Assembly: GCA_964633115.1 (NCBI GenBank)
Contig: CAZWEO010000011.1
Location: 1-64,000, forward strand
Length of the DNA stretch: 64,000 bases
Direction of reading: 5' to 3'
Origin: B30-G6 sp964633115
Lineage (GTDB): Bacteria > Desulfobacterota > Desulfobacteria > Desulfobacterales > B30-G6
Below, in pieces: positions 26,699 through 35,789 of the stretch. The translations under genes and the position numbers were made by a program. The notes beneath the pieces were generated by a model. That model saw nothing but the letters and a program-made list of their open reading frames with translations, was not told the DNA's origin and ran no database searches. The first letter of the stretch is position 1. The number at the start of each line of letters is the position of its first letter.

Positions 26699-27541
26699 CT
26701 ACGCCAATACAATTTCGTTGATACTCTGGCTATTTGTTACCTCAATAGAGATGGTTTTCTTTTTTAAGTCTTTATAGACAATCTCCAATTCGTAAATCCC
26801 GCTGCTTGGTTCTAAGTTATCAAATTTGAAATCACCATATTCATTGGTTTGCATTTGGGCGACTATCTGATCTTCTTTTTTAAGAACAACTGTTGCCCCA
26901 TGAGCGCAGTCCATGACCCCACCCAATTTGATCGCCACACTTCCGGCAATAAAGCAGTTTTCAAATCGATGCAGATTTTTATAGTAAACCCGGGGCTTGG
27001 TGTTGAGCTCGGGCGAAAGAATCTGCAGTTTTTGGTTCGCGGCCAGCCGGGACATGGATTCGTCTTCGGCTTTTACGATTTCCATCGCACCGGTGGGACA
27101 TACTTGGACACAACGTGGCTGTTTCCACCCCGCATCAAGCAAGTGTGCGCATAAGGTGCATTTCTGGGGAACATTTTTTTCTGCATTCCACCAAATAGCG
27201 CCGTGGGGACATGACTTGACTAGTTTTTTTTGTCCCTTAGCCCTTTGCGGATCGATCAAGACCACACCGTCCTCTCTTTTGAAAATTGTTTGGCCATCAC
27301 CTGCGGCGATACAGGGGGCATCATCACAATGCTGGCAAGGCGTCGGTCTGTAGGCAACATCAATTAAGGGGAATTGGCCACGCTCCTTGCGTACGATGTT
27401 GATCCAGCGATGGCCATGACGTGGCTGGGCGTTCGTGTAGCCGGGCCACTCATTATCCACATGTTCATCTTTGCAGGCCAGGAAGCAATTGTTGCAATCC
27501 TCACATTTTTCTATATCGATGATGAGATTCCATTTGCTCAT
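26699..27541 (-). CDS. Transhydroxylase-type Fe-S subunit, copy 1
   Basis: About 280 residues. The N-terminal ferredoxin part carries twelve or more cysteines for three [4Fe-4S] clusters (CEDCNNCFLAC at 13-23, CQHCDDAPC, CTLC and CVQVCPTGA). The C-terminal 75 residues form a beta-rich Cna-B/transthyretin-like domain (TNEYGDFKFDNLEPSSGIYE). This pairing is the layout of the small subunit of pyrogallol-phloroglucinol transhydroxylase. The ATG at 27541 overlaps the large-subunit stop (ATGA) and starts at the conserved MSKWNLIIDI. It transfers electrons to or from the Mo site. Confidence 0.88.
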   Translation of the reverse strand: MSKWNLIIDIEKCEDCNNCFLACKDEHVDNEWPGYTNAQPRHGHRWINIVRKERGQFPLIDVAYRPTPCQHCDDAPCIAAGDGQTIFKREDGVVLIDPQRAKGQKKLVKSCPHGAIWWNAEKNVPQKCTLCAHLLDAGWKQPRCVQVCPTGAMEIVKAEDESMSRLAANQKLQILSPELNTKPRVYYKNLHRFENCFIAGSVAIKLGGVMDCAHGATVVLKKEDQIVAQMQTNEYGDFKFDNLEPSSGIYELEIVYKDLKKKTISIEVTNSQSINEIVLA

Positions 27542-30510
27542 AGGGCACCCCCCTCTTCTGGCTGCCATGCTTCAATTTGGACCAGACAAGAATTTGCTGC
27601 CGTAGCGTGAGATTTCTTAATAATCATCCGGCTTGGTGTTAACTGGTTGATACAACCACCCCGATCGGGTGATTCCCCCGGCTCACCCACCGGATCATAG
27701 ATCGCACATGATTCATAGGAGTGTACGGTTCCTGGAGGGATACGTTGTGTGAGCTGGGCCGCGCATATGACAGCACCTCGGTCGTTAAATACCTTTACCA
27801 AATTATTGGCTTTTATCTCGCGTGAATTCGCATCTTGCGGATTGATACGAACGATCCAATAATAATACCCGTCTATGAGCACCCGGTGATCCTTGATATC
27901 GTTTATAATACTATCTTTGCCATCACCCATTGTATGAAAGCTGAAGCGCGGATGGGGTGAAATCAATTGCAAGGGGTATTTTTGGTAGAGTTCTTTACTG
28001 TGATGTCCCTCCCAGGATGGAATGTATTTTGTCATCGTGGGCCGTTCCGGGTCATCCGGATCGAAGCGCTCAAGGCTCGAACATACAAACTCAATTTTAC
28101 CAGACTGGGTTTGTAGGCCCCGTCGCCATTGTTCAGTGTAGTCGCCGGGTAGCGGGGTTAGATCCGGCGTATCTTTAAGTCGATCTTCTGCAAACCAACG
28201 GTAAGAAACTTTGGGTCTCTGCGCCGCTGGCGGGGCCGGAATCACATAATAGCCTTTTTTAAGGAATTTTTTCCAAGAAATTTTTGAGGGCAAATCCGTA
28301 GCTTCAAACAGACGTTTGCACCAATCTAATTCGGTCATTCCTTCCGAAAAGGGCGCCCCCAGCCCTAAACGTTTAGCGACCTCCAGAAAGATCATGAAAT
28401 CAGATTTTGATTCGCCCAAGGGCTCGATACACTTGTGCTGGATCACAGCAACCCGATGATTGCATTGATTATAACAATGCGGAATATATCCACCGCAATT
28501 GGCGAACTCACTGATATCCCAACGCTCAAAGCTCGTACAAGCCGGCAGGATAATATCGGCAAATTTTGCCTCACCTTCAAACCAGATGGACTGATTAATT
28601 ACACAGTCCAAACCGTCTGAACGATAAGCGCGAACATAGCGATTGGTTGCATTCATTGTGCCGAAATGAGATCCGCCGTATTTGTAGTAGAGTTTAACCG
28701 GAGAATGACCTGGCGTGGGGTATCCGAATTTAAGAAACTGGCCTTCGATGGTAAAGGGATAAGTAGGGTAGCCTTCGCATTGGCCCTCCATAATGGCTTC
28801 TGGAATTTTCAGACGAGGGATTCGCTGGGCCACGGTATTAACAGTTGGCAGTTGGGGCATGCGTTGATATAGACTGACAGCCATGGCCGTCCCCTGGTAG
28901 TCACCGGATAAGCCCCCCTCGGCATAACCGGGGAAATAAAAACGATGGTCGACGGGGGTTCCCTGTTGCATGCCCCCTAAGTTGACACCTGGTTTCCCCA
29001 ATCCTTGCATGGCCATCAAACACACCATGGATCGCGCCCATTCATTGCCGGTAGCGCATCGGCAGGCGCTGCCAAAACCGTTTATGCCCCCGGCGGCCAG
29101 ATACGTTTTGCGGTTGCCCCACTGCCGAGCCAGGGCACGCACATCTTTAGCGGGTATGCCGGCTTCCTGTTCCTGCCATTCGGGTGTTTTAGGTATGCCA
29201 TCTTCATCACCCAAAAGATATCCTTTCCACTTGTCGAATCCAACTGTTCGGTCAGCCACATAAGCTTGGTCATATAAACCTTCGGTGATCCAGACATAAG
29301 CGATCGCCAGAGCGAGGGCATTCCCAGTCGCCGGTCTAGGCGCCAGCCATTTACCCCCCAAAAGGGCCGCGGTATGATTGTAAAATGGATCAATATGGAC
29401 CAATTGAATCCCCAGTTCCTTGAGCCATTGGCGGCGGATGGTACCTTCAAAAGCCCCATACACACCACCGGTTGCCTCGGGATCACTGGACCAGAAAACG
29501 ACCATTTCGGCTTCCTGCAAACAATCTTCAATGGTCCCATAGGCCTCTCCAGCCCCCAGGCGTGAACTGTGTCCCCAATGGTGCATAGCACCCCAGTACC
29601 ACCCTTCCCAACTATCGGGATTGTGCGCCACCGGTGTAAATCCCAGTGAATTAAAAAACCGCAGGCGCGCACTCAGCCAATAGCCGAGATGTCCCCAGGT
29701 GTGATGGGAGCCGCTACCGTTTAATATGGCTCCCGGCCCGTAATCCCGCTTTACGCGTTTAATTTCAGCGGCCACCAGGTCCAGGGCCTCATCCCATGAG
29801 ATTCGTTCATAGCCGGCTTTTCCCCTATTCTGGGGATTACGCTCGCCATTGACGTTAAAATCAACCCGTTTCATGGGGTACAAAAGGCGGTCTTTAGAAT
29901 AAACCATCGATTTCCAACCGAGTGTATGCGGGGAGATGGTGGTTTTGCGGGGTGGTGTGAAGCGTTTACCCCTGGCATGGATTGTCCAGGGCGGCGCATC
30001 GGTTTCATCGAACTCGATTGGTGTGATCCGGATGATTTTGTCCTCTTTGACATAAACAAATACAGGGCCACCATTGGTATTGCTCGTATAACGCATCACG
30101 CCATCATCCATGGCTGTTCCAAATTTGGCACCGATGGTCAGCAGCATGTTTAGGGTTTCACTAAACCATATCGCCAATTCGTCCGGTCCTTCGACCATGA
30201 CCTTGCTGTCTTTAGCGGCATTGATCATATCCAGTTGATCACGAGGCGGAGTCAGTAGTTTGACACCCAATTCAGCGGTACTGAATATCATGCAGATGTC
30301 GGCATTGGCATGAATCCCTTTTTTGGAGCTGAATTTACGAGGCTGAAAGTTAAAATACCGGCCGGTGCGGTTATCAAGGGTCTTTATTTGAGCAATAAAA
30401 TTTTTACCCCGAATTCGTTTTTTATAGGTCTTGTGCTTTGCTGCTGTGATCCTTATAGCCTGGGCCAGGCCAAAAAGAATCGCATCCAGCAGTTTCTCAG
30501 CGGGTTTCAT
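27538..30510 (-). CDS. Transhydroxylase-like molybdopterin enzyme, large subunit, copy 1, with N-terminal SCP2-like domain
   Basis: 990 residues. From about 145 on it follows the large subunit of pyrogallol-phloroglucinol transhydroxylase (DMSO-reductase superfamily, no Fe-S in this subunit). Residues of the known active site are kept: His269, Tyr277, Asp299 and the Mo-ligand Ser300 in NPDSWEGW, and the FPGYAEGG tyrosine. The first ~125 residues are extra (LLTPPRDQLDMINAAKDSKV, VEGPDELAIWFSETLNML) and resemble an SCP2-type lipid-binding fold. No TAT signal, so cytoplasmic. It diverges more from the archetype than copy 2, so its substrate may differ. Confidence 0.85.
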   Translation of the reverse strand: MKPAEKLLDAILFGLAQAIRITAAKHKTYKKRIRGKNFIAQIKTLDNRTGRYFNFQPRKFSSKKGIHANADICMIFSTAELGVKLLTPPRDQLDMINAAKDSKVMVEGPDELAIWFSETLNMLLTIGAKFGTAMDDGVMRYTSNTNGGPVFVYVKEDKIIRITPIEFDETDAPPWTIHARGKRFTPPRKTTISPHTLGWKSMVYSKDRLLYPMKRVDFNVNGERNPQNRGKAGYERISWDEALDLVAAEIKRVKRDYGPGAILNGSGSHHTWGHLGYWLSARLRFFNSLGFTPVAHNPDSWEGWYWGAMHHWGHSSRLGAGEAYGTIEDCLQEAEMVVFWSSDPEATGGVYGAFEGTIRRQWLKELGIQLVHIDPFYNHTAALLGGKWLAPRPATGNALALAIAYVWITEGLYDQAYVADRTVGFDKWKGYLLGDEDGIPKTPEWQEQEAGIPAKDVRALARQWGNRKTYLAAGGINGFGSACRCATGNEWARSMVCLMAMQGLGKPGVNLGGMQQGTPVDHRFYFPGYAEGGLSGDYQGTAMAVSLYQRMPQLPTVNTVAQRIPRLKIPEAIMEGQCEGYPTYPFTIEGQFLKFGYPTPGHSPVKLYYKYGGSHFGTMNATNRYVRAYRSDGLDCVINQSIWFEGEAKFADIILPACTSFERWDISEFANCGGYIPHCYNQCNHRVAVIQHKCIEPLGESKSDFMIFLEVAKRLGLGAPFSEGMTELDWCKRLFEATDLPSKISWKKFLKKGYYVIPAPPAAQRPKVSYRWFAEDRLKDTPDLTPLPGDYTEQWRRGLQTQSGKIEFVCSSLERFDPDDPERPTMTKYIPSWEGHHSKELYQKYPLQLISPHPRFSFHTMGDGKDSIINDIKDHRVLIDGYYYWIVRINPQDANSREIKANNLVKVFNDRGAVICAAQLTQRIPPGTVHSYESCAIYDPVGEPGESPDRGGCINQLTPSRMIIKKSHATAANSCLVQIEAWQPEEGGAL

Positions 30511-30552
30511 CTAATATTCTCCTATTATCTGTCAAAATCCGATGCATACTAA

Positions 30553-31635
30553 CTAAGTCAATGCTGCTTTGAGTTGTAAAATAACCTGGTCCGGTGTGGC
30601 TTTAAATTCTTGACACAAAAGGACCCCGGCTTTTTGGATTAATTTAGGCACCGAATCCGCTTCGATATAGTTTAACCGACTGGCACCAATGGCGCGGTAG
30701 ATCATAGTTGCCGCAGCAAATTTGAGCACTCTTGGTAATATACCGGTATAAAAATGCATTCCTTCAACTTCACCGCAATAGGCTTGGATAGAACTCATTA
30801 TCAAGGGAAGTACTTTAGCACGCTGATTTTTCTGCATGGCGTGAATTAGATAATGACCAACGAAAAATCCAAGGTCATAGGCTGGATCGCCAAACCACGA
30901 GGCAAGCTCAAAATCAATAACACCGATTTTACCATCGGACCTCACAATCACGTTTTTGGGACAGCAATCCATCCAAATGAGGACATCGTCGCTATGATGC
31001 TGACGGGTGGATTCACAAAGACGTGTTAATTCTTGTTGAATTTTTAAAGGCACCCGCTCATCGGAAGCATCGATGGTTCGCATTTGCAGGAACCGCATCC
31101 AATTACTTTTATCATTTTGACGGCTACCCCGAACACTGTTTTGAGTTCCCCAGGTACATCGATGCATGACACCCAGAAATCGACCGACAGCGGAAGCAGA
31201 GGAAGCCTCGAACAACCCATCCAGTAAAACGGTTTCCAACAATTTACCTTCACTGCCGGCTACATCGCTTAAGATAAGTACATGGCTCTCGGGATCATAG
31301 TGATGGACGGTCGGAATTTTAATTCCATCCGGCAGTATGACACTTATTTTGGAGATACATCTTTGCTCATATTCAAGCCTTCGAACTGAGATATTCTGCA
31401 ATGCAGGTCCGAGCGCGCTACCTGCTTTGGCCCTGGACAGTGCTTGCTTGAGAAAAAAGATACCTTTGTCTGTTCGAACACGGAAAACAAAATTCATCAT
31501 TCCGGTTTCGACGGCCTCAATTTCATAATTCTTAATACGCAGGCCCATATGAGAAAAGAAGAGTTCAGGCAGGTTGTGTTCCCAAGACTCCTTATTTTTC
31601 AAGGCAACCATTTTCGACCCAGGCATCCCCTTCAA
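30553..31635 (-). CDS. APH/choline-kinase-like phosphotransferase
   Basis: 360 residues. It has a kinase-like fold: N-terminal lobe with GMMNFVFRVRTDKGIFFLKQ, and catalytic loop LIWMDCCPKNVIV, where the usual HGD reads WMD but the Asp and Asn are kept. The metal segment VIDFELASWFGDPAYDLGFF resembles methylthioribose kinase and aminoglycoside phosphotransferases. The start TTG at 31635 overlaps the BKACE stop (TTGA), suggesting coupling; ATG codons at 31626 and 31611 are alternatives. Its substrate is unknown; the position suggests a small hydroxylated compound. Confidence 0.75.
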   Translation of the reverse strand: MKGMPGSKMVALKNKESWEHNLPELFFSHMGLRIKNYEIEAVETGMMNFVFRVRTDKGIFFLKQALSRAKAGSALGPALQNISVRRLEYEQRCISKISVILPDGIKIPTVHHYDPESHVLILSDVAGSEGKLLETVLLDGLFEASSASAVGRFLGVMHRCTWGTQNSVRGSRQNDKSNWMRFLQMRTIDASDERVPLKIQQELTRLCESTRQHHSDDVLIWMDCCPKNVIVRSDGKIGVIDFELASWFGDPAYDLGFFVGHYLIHAMQKNQRAKVLPLIMSSIQAYCGEVEGMHFYTGILPRVLKFAAATMIYRAIGASRLNYIEADSVPKLIQKAGVLLCQEFKATPDQVILQLKAALT

Positions 31636-32567
31636 AAAGCGACGTTGTCCAAACCTTTCAGACCCAAAATTTCTCTGGCTTCACTGGGTGTGGCCGGTTC
31701 AATACCTAATTCCCTGGCAATGCGAATAATTTTGGCGACCTGTTCAGCATTGCTTTTGGCCAGGACACCTTTCTCAAGATAAAGGTTATCCTCCAAGCCC
31801 ACGCGTGCATTACCCCCCATAATCAGCGCTTGGGTACACATGGGGAATTGTTGTTTACCAGCAGCGCAAACCGAAAACACAAAATCACCTATTTGTCGGC
31901 GGGCGGTATCAAGCAGGTAAACCAGGTTTTCCGGAGTTGCCGGTATTCCGCCAAGAATACCTAAAACAAATTGCAGATAAACCGGTTTTTTTACGATTCC
32001 TTTACGAATCAAAAAGGCCAGGTTGTTGATCATACCCATATCGTAAATCTCAAACTCAGGTTTGGTGCCAGTTGTCTCAAATATTTCCAGAAATTCACGC
32101 ATGGTTTTGAATGTATTGGGGAAAATAAAATCGTCAGTTCCGGCAAGGTAGGGCTTTTCCCAGTCATATTGATAATCTTTGATATTATCTGCAATATGGA
32201 ATAAAGCAAAATTGAGGGACCCGGCATTGAGTGAGGCCAATTCAGGCTGCAAGGTTGAGGCCACTCTCACCCGATTTTCCACAGTGTCTCCTAACCGCCC
32301 CCCGGTGGTGGTACACAAAATCAGATCTGAATACTTTTTTACCGCAACGGCTACTTCCCGGAAAACATCCTGATCCGCATTTGGCAGACCGGTTTTTTGG
32401 TCTCGCGTGTGAATATGAGCCACGGCCCCCCCGGCCGCATGCACGGCCAGGCATTCGTCAATGAGTTGTTGTGCGGAAATGGGTAGGTGGGGCGACATGG
32501 ACGGCGTATGGATCGCACCTGTTAAGGCTGCTGTTATGACAGCCTTGTTATTTAATGTATTGGTCAT
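31632..32567 (-). CDS. Beta-keto acid cleavage enzyme (BKACE, DUF849 family)
   Basis: 311 residues with BKACE landmarks: ITAALTGAIHTPSMSPHLPI at the N terminus, the metal-binding HIHTRD, and late GGNARVGLEDNLYLEKGVLA. These Zn enzymes condense a beta-keto acid with acetyl-CoA and release acetoacetate plus a new acyl-CoA. In the phloroglucinol pathway the enzyme that splits 3,5-dioxohexanoate (triacetate) belongs to this family. With a cyclase, an SDR and a hydroxyacyl dehydrogenase-like gene in the same island, triacetate acetate-lyase is the best guess (inference). Confidence 0.88.
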   Translation of the reverse strand: MTNTLNNKAVITAALTGAIHTPSMSPHLPISAQQLIDECLAVHAAGGAVAHIHTRDQKTGLPNADQDVFREVAVAVKKYSDLILCTTTGGRLGDTVENRVRVASTLQPELASLNAGSLNFALFHIADNIKDYQYDWEKPYLAGTDDFIFPNTFKTMREFLEIFETTGTKPEFEIYDMGMINNLAFLIRKGIVKKPVYLQFVLGILGGIPATPENLVYLLDTARRQIGDFVFSVCAAGKQQFPMCTQALIMGGNARVGLEDNLYLEKGVLAKSNAEQVAKIIRIARELGIEPATPSEAREILGLKGLDNVAF

Positions 32568-32609
32568 TTTGGTATCCTTGTTTTATTCACGCTATACTCA
32601 GAATACAGG

Positions 32610-32954
32610 CTATTCTGGATAATTGATCACAACCAGCATGCTGGCCGGCTTGTTGGTGTTGTTGATGATCTCCCTTCCCTCGTTGGGGCCAATGAAAAGC
32701 GAGTCCCACTTTTTCAGTATAATCTCTTCGGTTTTCGATTTTACAGTAACCTCGCCCTCCAATACAAAATAAACCTTTTCCAGCGGGTTGTCCTCGTAGC
32801 CCCATTCTGCGCCACCATTGGGTAGAAAATGGGACAAGCCCATCCAGAATTTTGTGGCGCCGGTCTCTTCGGTACCCTGCAATCGCATGGCTGTCATTCC
32901 GAAATGACCGGGGGCTTCATATGCCTTGACCTCTTCCAACGTTATTTTTTTCAT
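32610..32954 (-). CDS. Cupin-domain protein
   Basis: 114 residues from the ATG at 32954 (AGGAAATAATT before it). A single cupin: GGAEWGYEDNPLEKVYFVLEG in the first motif and PNEGREIINNTN in the second. Glu replaces some of the usual His metal ligands (WGYEDNPLEK has no HxH), so metal binding is uncertain. It lies between the cyclase and BKACE genes of the catabolic island. It may be an isomerase, a hydrolase helper or a sensor. Confidence 0.78.
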   Translation of the reverse strand: MKKITLEEVKAYEAPGHFGMTAMRLQGTEETGATKFWMGLSHFLPNGGAEWGYEDNPLEKVYFVLEGEVTVKSKTEEIILKKWDSLFIGPNEGREIINNTNKPASMLVVINYPE

Positions 32955-33012
32955 AATTATTTCCTGTCTGTTAATTATTTCAAGTGTCGGGGAGTTTTTG
33001 CTTAAAACCCTT

Positions 33013-33293
33013 GTCATTCCCGCTTGCCTGCCCCGGTATGGTCTAAGGCCGGGGGCGGGACACGCAGTGAAGCTTCTGAGCTACCCAGAACGCGATTAGC
33101 TGAATGCCCTGGTTCCCCGCCTGCGAGGCTTTGTCGCAATTCGCCCGAACCCGTCATTCCGGACGAATGTAGCAACGCGGAATGAGATCCGGAATCCAGG
33201 AAAATGAATATAAACGCATACTTCTGGATCCCGGCTCGCGCTTCGCTTGGCCGGGATGACGAATTGTGACACAGCCTCCTGCGCGGGGATGAC
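33013..33293. repeat. Dispersed intergenic repeat with inverted ends
   Basis: The gap between the cupin and cyclase genes is filled by a composite repeat. GTCATTCCCGC (33013-33023) and GCGGGGATGAC (33283-33293) face each other as inverted ends. Inside are more arms of the same theme: GTCATTCCGGACGAATG, CCGGAATCCAGG and CTGGATCCCGG, then GGCCGGGATGACG. Such GTCATTCC...GGATGAC repeats occur in many bacterial genomes. It is non-coding and could form strong RNA stems between the two genes. Confidence 0.65.
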
Positions 33294-33321
33294 GGTAAAA
33301 ACACCCCGAAGGTTCAATTAA

Positions 33322-34254
33322 TTACATTGCACCATAAGTGTAGGTGCGCGATGGTACATCATTCAGTTCGTCCGCATCGATTTCAGCCGTACAACGAACC
33401 ATAGAACCATCACCGAGATGCCAGCGAATCGGGAAGGCGAAGAAACGGAAACGTTTGTTCACCACCTTTTCCAAATCGCCACCGAGGTTTTCTACACCAA
33501 CGATGTAGTTCCCGAGCAGAAGCTTGTGACAGGGCTCCCAGGTTCCGTAGCAACCGATGGCCTCGAGGGCGCCGAATTTCTCATCATACTTGGTCTGGCC
33601 GTGGATTTTGATGTAGAGTTCCCTGTCAAATTCGGCGTATGCCTCTTCTCCAAACTTATCAATGAACTCTTCACAGATGTTTTTTCCAGAGAAGCCTTCA
33701 AGCATCATGCGGGTTCCGTTGTTACCCATGGATGTGTGCAGTGGATGGTCCAGAGCCTGCTGATCCATGGCCACACATTTTACCTTGTGCTTTAAGAACC
33801 AGTTACCGGCTTCAACACCGTTACCGATGGAGTAATGGTAGTAATCCTTGCTGTCGTCATACTTAAGGTGCATACCGGTGCGAATACAGACAACCATGCC
33901 TGCTAGTTCTTCGGGCTTCATACCGGCACGCGCAACCGCGTCGTCGAGCTGTTCGGCGGTGGTCAGCTGCCAATCAGGGGTGCGTACATCAAGGCATACA
34001 GCTTCGCCAGCGTAAGCATCCACGGGAAGCTCATGCGAGTAGAGCGCCCGGCGGCCGTCGAACATGCGCTCCATTACATGTCGGGGGGCGTCAGCATGGG
34101 TTCCGGTGTGCATGGTGCATTTGATGGTCTGGGTGACAACCCCGCCTTTTGCCATGCTATGCATGGGGGCGATTTCCGGCTTTGAAAAGTAGGGCCAGAG
34201 GGGCATATCACCAAAAAATGGGTGGCTCAGGTCTATAAATACTTTTTCCCCCAT
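33322..34254 (-). CDS. Cyclase-family metal-dependent hydrolase, dihydrophloroglucinol cyclohydrolase candidate
   Basis: 310 residues from the ATG at 34254 (AAAGGAATAAAG before it). The family metal site HTGTHADAPRH is near residue 55, with FIDLSHPFFGDMPLWPYF at the start, as in kynurenine formamidase-type cyclases (PF04199). The protein is longer than formamidases (about 210), in line with the larger subgroup acting on cyclic diketones. Dihydrophloroglucinol cyclohydrolase is a metal-dependent member of this family, and the neighbours fit. A cyclic amide or lactone substrate cannot be excluded. Confidence 0.85.
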   Translation of the reverse strand: MGEKVFIDLSHPFFGDMPLWPYFSKPEIAPMHSMAKGGVVTQTIKCTMHTGTHADAPRHVMERMFDGRRALYSHELPVDAYAGEAVCLDVRTPDWQLTTAEQLDDAVARAGMKPEELAGMVVCIRTGMHLKYDDSKDYYHYSIGNGVEAGNWFLKHKVKCVAMDQQALDHPLHTSMGNNGTRMMLEGFSGKNICEEFIDKFGEEAYAEFDRELYIKIHGQTKYDEKFGALEAIGCYGTWEPCHKLLLGNYIVGVENLGGDLEKVVNKRFRFFAFPIRWHLGDGSMVRCTAEIDADELNDVPSRTYTYGAM

Positions 34255-34271
34255 CTTTATTCCTTTCTTGC

Positions 34272-34299
34272 CCGCCGCGCGCAAAAAACAACGCGGCGG
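34272..34299 (-). promoter_or_regulatory. GC hairpin between substrate-binding protein and cyclase genes
   Basis: CCGCCGCG (34272-34279) pairs with CGCGGCGG (34292-34299), 12-nt loop. No T-run follows on the minus strand, so it is more likely a stability or partial-termination element that sets the high transcript level of the binding-protein gene upstream. Confidence 0.5.
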
Positions 34300-34341
34300 T
34301 TCATTTTTGTGTTATCCCGGTTCGGCATACTCATGGCACAC

Positions 34342-35637
34342 TTAACCGATTGCCTTAAACCTGCCGTTGGTAGGAATTTCGGGGTGTTGTTTGTTGTATA
34401 CTATCTTAATTTTCCAGGGGTATTTGTCACCCTTGACCCACTGCCCACCCACAAGCGGCGTACGGCAGAAATTTTCGTTGTTGTAATTGATCGGACCGAC
34501 AATTGTGTCCATATTGGTATCGGCAATGGCCTTGCGTAGCACCTCTTTATCCAGCGATTTTGACCGATTTAAAACATCGGTAGCCAACTCGTAACCAGCG
34601 TATTTGTAACCGATGGGCTGGGTCCACTCTTGATTCTTATCCCTCATCCAATCTTTGCAAAGGTCTTCTGCGGAGGCATTCTCCAGAGAAGATTTAAAAG
34701 GGTGGTCCGGACTCCACCAAACTTCGCAGCTCAATCCATTGGGCAGATCTCCGCCAAGAGCGCCCACTGCTGACGGGAAAAGGATGGCCTTTCCGATTGT
34801 TGCAATTTTGGGCGTGAATCCGAAGCGACGGCACTGACGCCAGGCTGTGGCAAAGTCGGGCGGTATGGTGTTGCCCAGGATGATCTCAACATTTTCTTTC
34901 TTCCAGGCGTTGATGAAGCTGCTGAAATCCTGAGTGCCGTAGGGAAAACGCCCCAGGTCAACGAATTTGTAGCCCCTGGGTTCCAAGGTCTTTTTAAAAA
35001 TCGCCGACCAGGCGACACCATCGGGATCGTTGGCCATCAACACGCCCACAACCTTATTGGTAGGTATCTGCTCCCACATGCCTACATAAGTGGGCAGGAT
35101 GTCTTTTTCCACCGACCAAAATGCATGAAAAGCCCACTTGTAGGGGCCGCCATCAAGCCAGGGCTCCAAGGGAGAGTCCAAGGTGATACAGGGCATCTTG
35201 AATCGTTCGCAAATGCTGCTGACCGGATTAACCGTATCGGGGGTGTGGTAAGCAACCATCAGATCCACCTTGTCCTGCATAATCAATCTGGAGGTCAACT
35301 CTGCGGCCTTGGTGGGATTGGACTCGGTATCCATTATCTTGACCTTAACCGGCAGTTTTTTACCGAGTTTATCAATGTAAATACCACCGTCGGCATTAAT
35401 CTTGGCCAGGACACGGTCATCCACCCAAGGAGTAGCGGCGCCAAAGTCGGCCAGCGGCCCGGTACTGGGATTGGGTCGACCGATCAGAATGTGATCCCGC
35501 TTCCCGGCCCAGGCAGGGCTCGTAAAAAGCGGCAGACCGGTTACGGCTACGGCCGCCGTTCCCGCCGCAACCGCCGATTGCTTTATGAACTCCCTACGAT
35601 TCATTCCCTTTGTTTTCAAATCTTTCTTGTTTGACAT
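34342..35637 (-). CDS. ABC transporter substrate-binding protein, branched-chain amino acid type
   Basis: 431 residues with a twin-arginine signal (MNRREFIKQSAVAAGTAAV; preceded by about 11 residues) and then a periplasmic-binding-protein type 1 fold (ILIGRPNPSTGPLADFGAAT). The start at 35637 has AAGGAGGATCAC before it. This family (LivJ-like) also binds aromatic acids and polyphenol-derived compounds. The TAT signal and the island suggest an aromatic substrate (inference). It lies behind livG-F-H-M with a structured leader. Confidence 0.88.
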   Translation of the reverse strand: MSNKKDLKTKGMNRREFIKQSAVAAGTAAVAVTGLPLFTSPAWAGKRDHILIGRPNPSTGPLADFGAATPWVDDRVLAKINADGGIYIDKLGKKLPVKVKIMDTESNPTKAAELTSRLIMQDKVDLMVAYHTPDTVNPVSSICERFKMPCITLDSPLEPWLDGGPYKWAFHAFWSVEKDILPTYVGMWEQIPTNKVVGVLMANDPDGVAWSAIFKKTLEPRGYKFVDLGRFPYGTQDFSSFINAWKKENVEIILGNTIPPDFATAWRQCRRFGFTPKIATIGKAILFPSAVGALGGDLPNGLSCEVWWSPDHPFKSSLENASAEDLCKDWMRDKNQEWTQPIGYKYAGYELATDVLNRSKSLDKEVLRKAIADTNMDTIVGPINYNNENFCRTPLVGGQWVKGDKYPWKIKIVYNKQHPEIPTNGRFKAIG

Positions 35638-35688
35638 GTGATCCTCCTTATTTAGTTGTGTTGTTATCCTGAAACTCAGGCAAAAAAG

Positions 35689-35787
35689 ACTTTCCAGGTA
35701 AACGGCTGTTGAGTAATACTCAATCTCCTACCCTATGCCAGAAGGAGGCCCTGCGAGAGGCTCTCTGGGCACGTATGCCTGGAAAGT
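35689..35787 (-). promoter_or_regulatory. Long stem structure between livM and the binding-protein gene
   Basis: Right after the livM stop the minus strand reads ACTTTCCAGG (plus 35778-35787), which pairs with CCTGGAAAGT (plus 35689-35698) across 79 nt holding smaller stems. CTTTTTTG follows. It could be a leaky terminator or an RNA processing site that separates the permease genes from the abundant binding protein. Confidence 0.5.
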
Positions 35788-35789
35788 TA

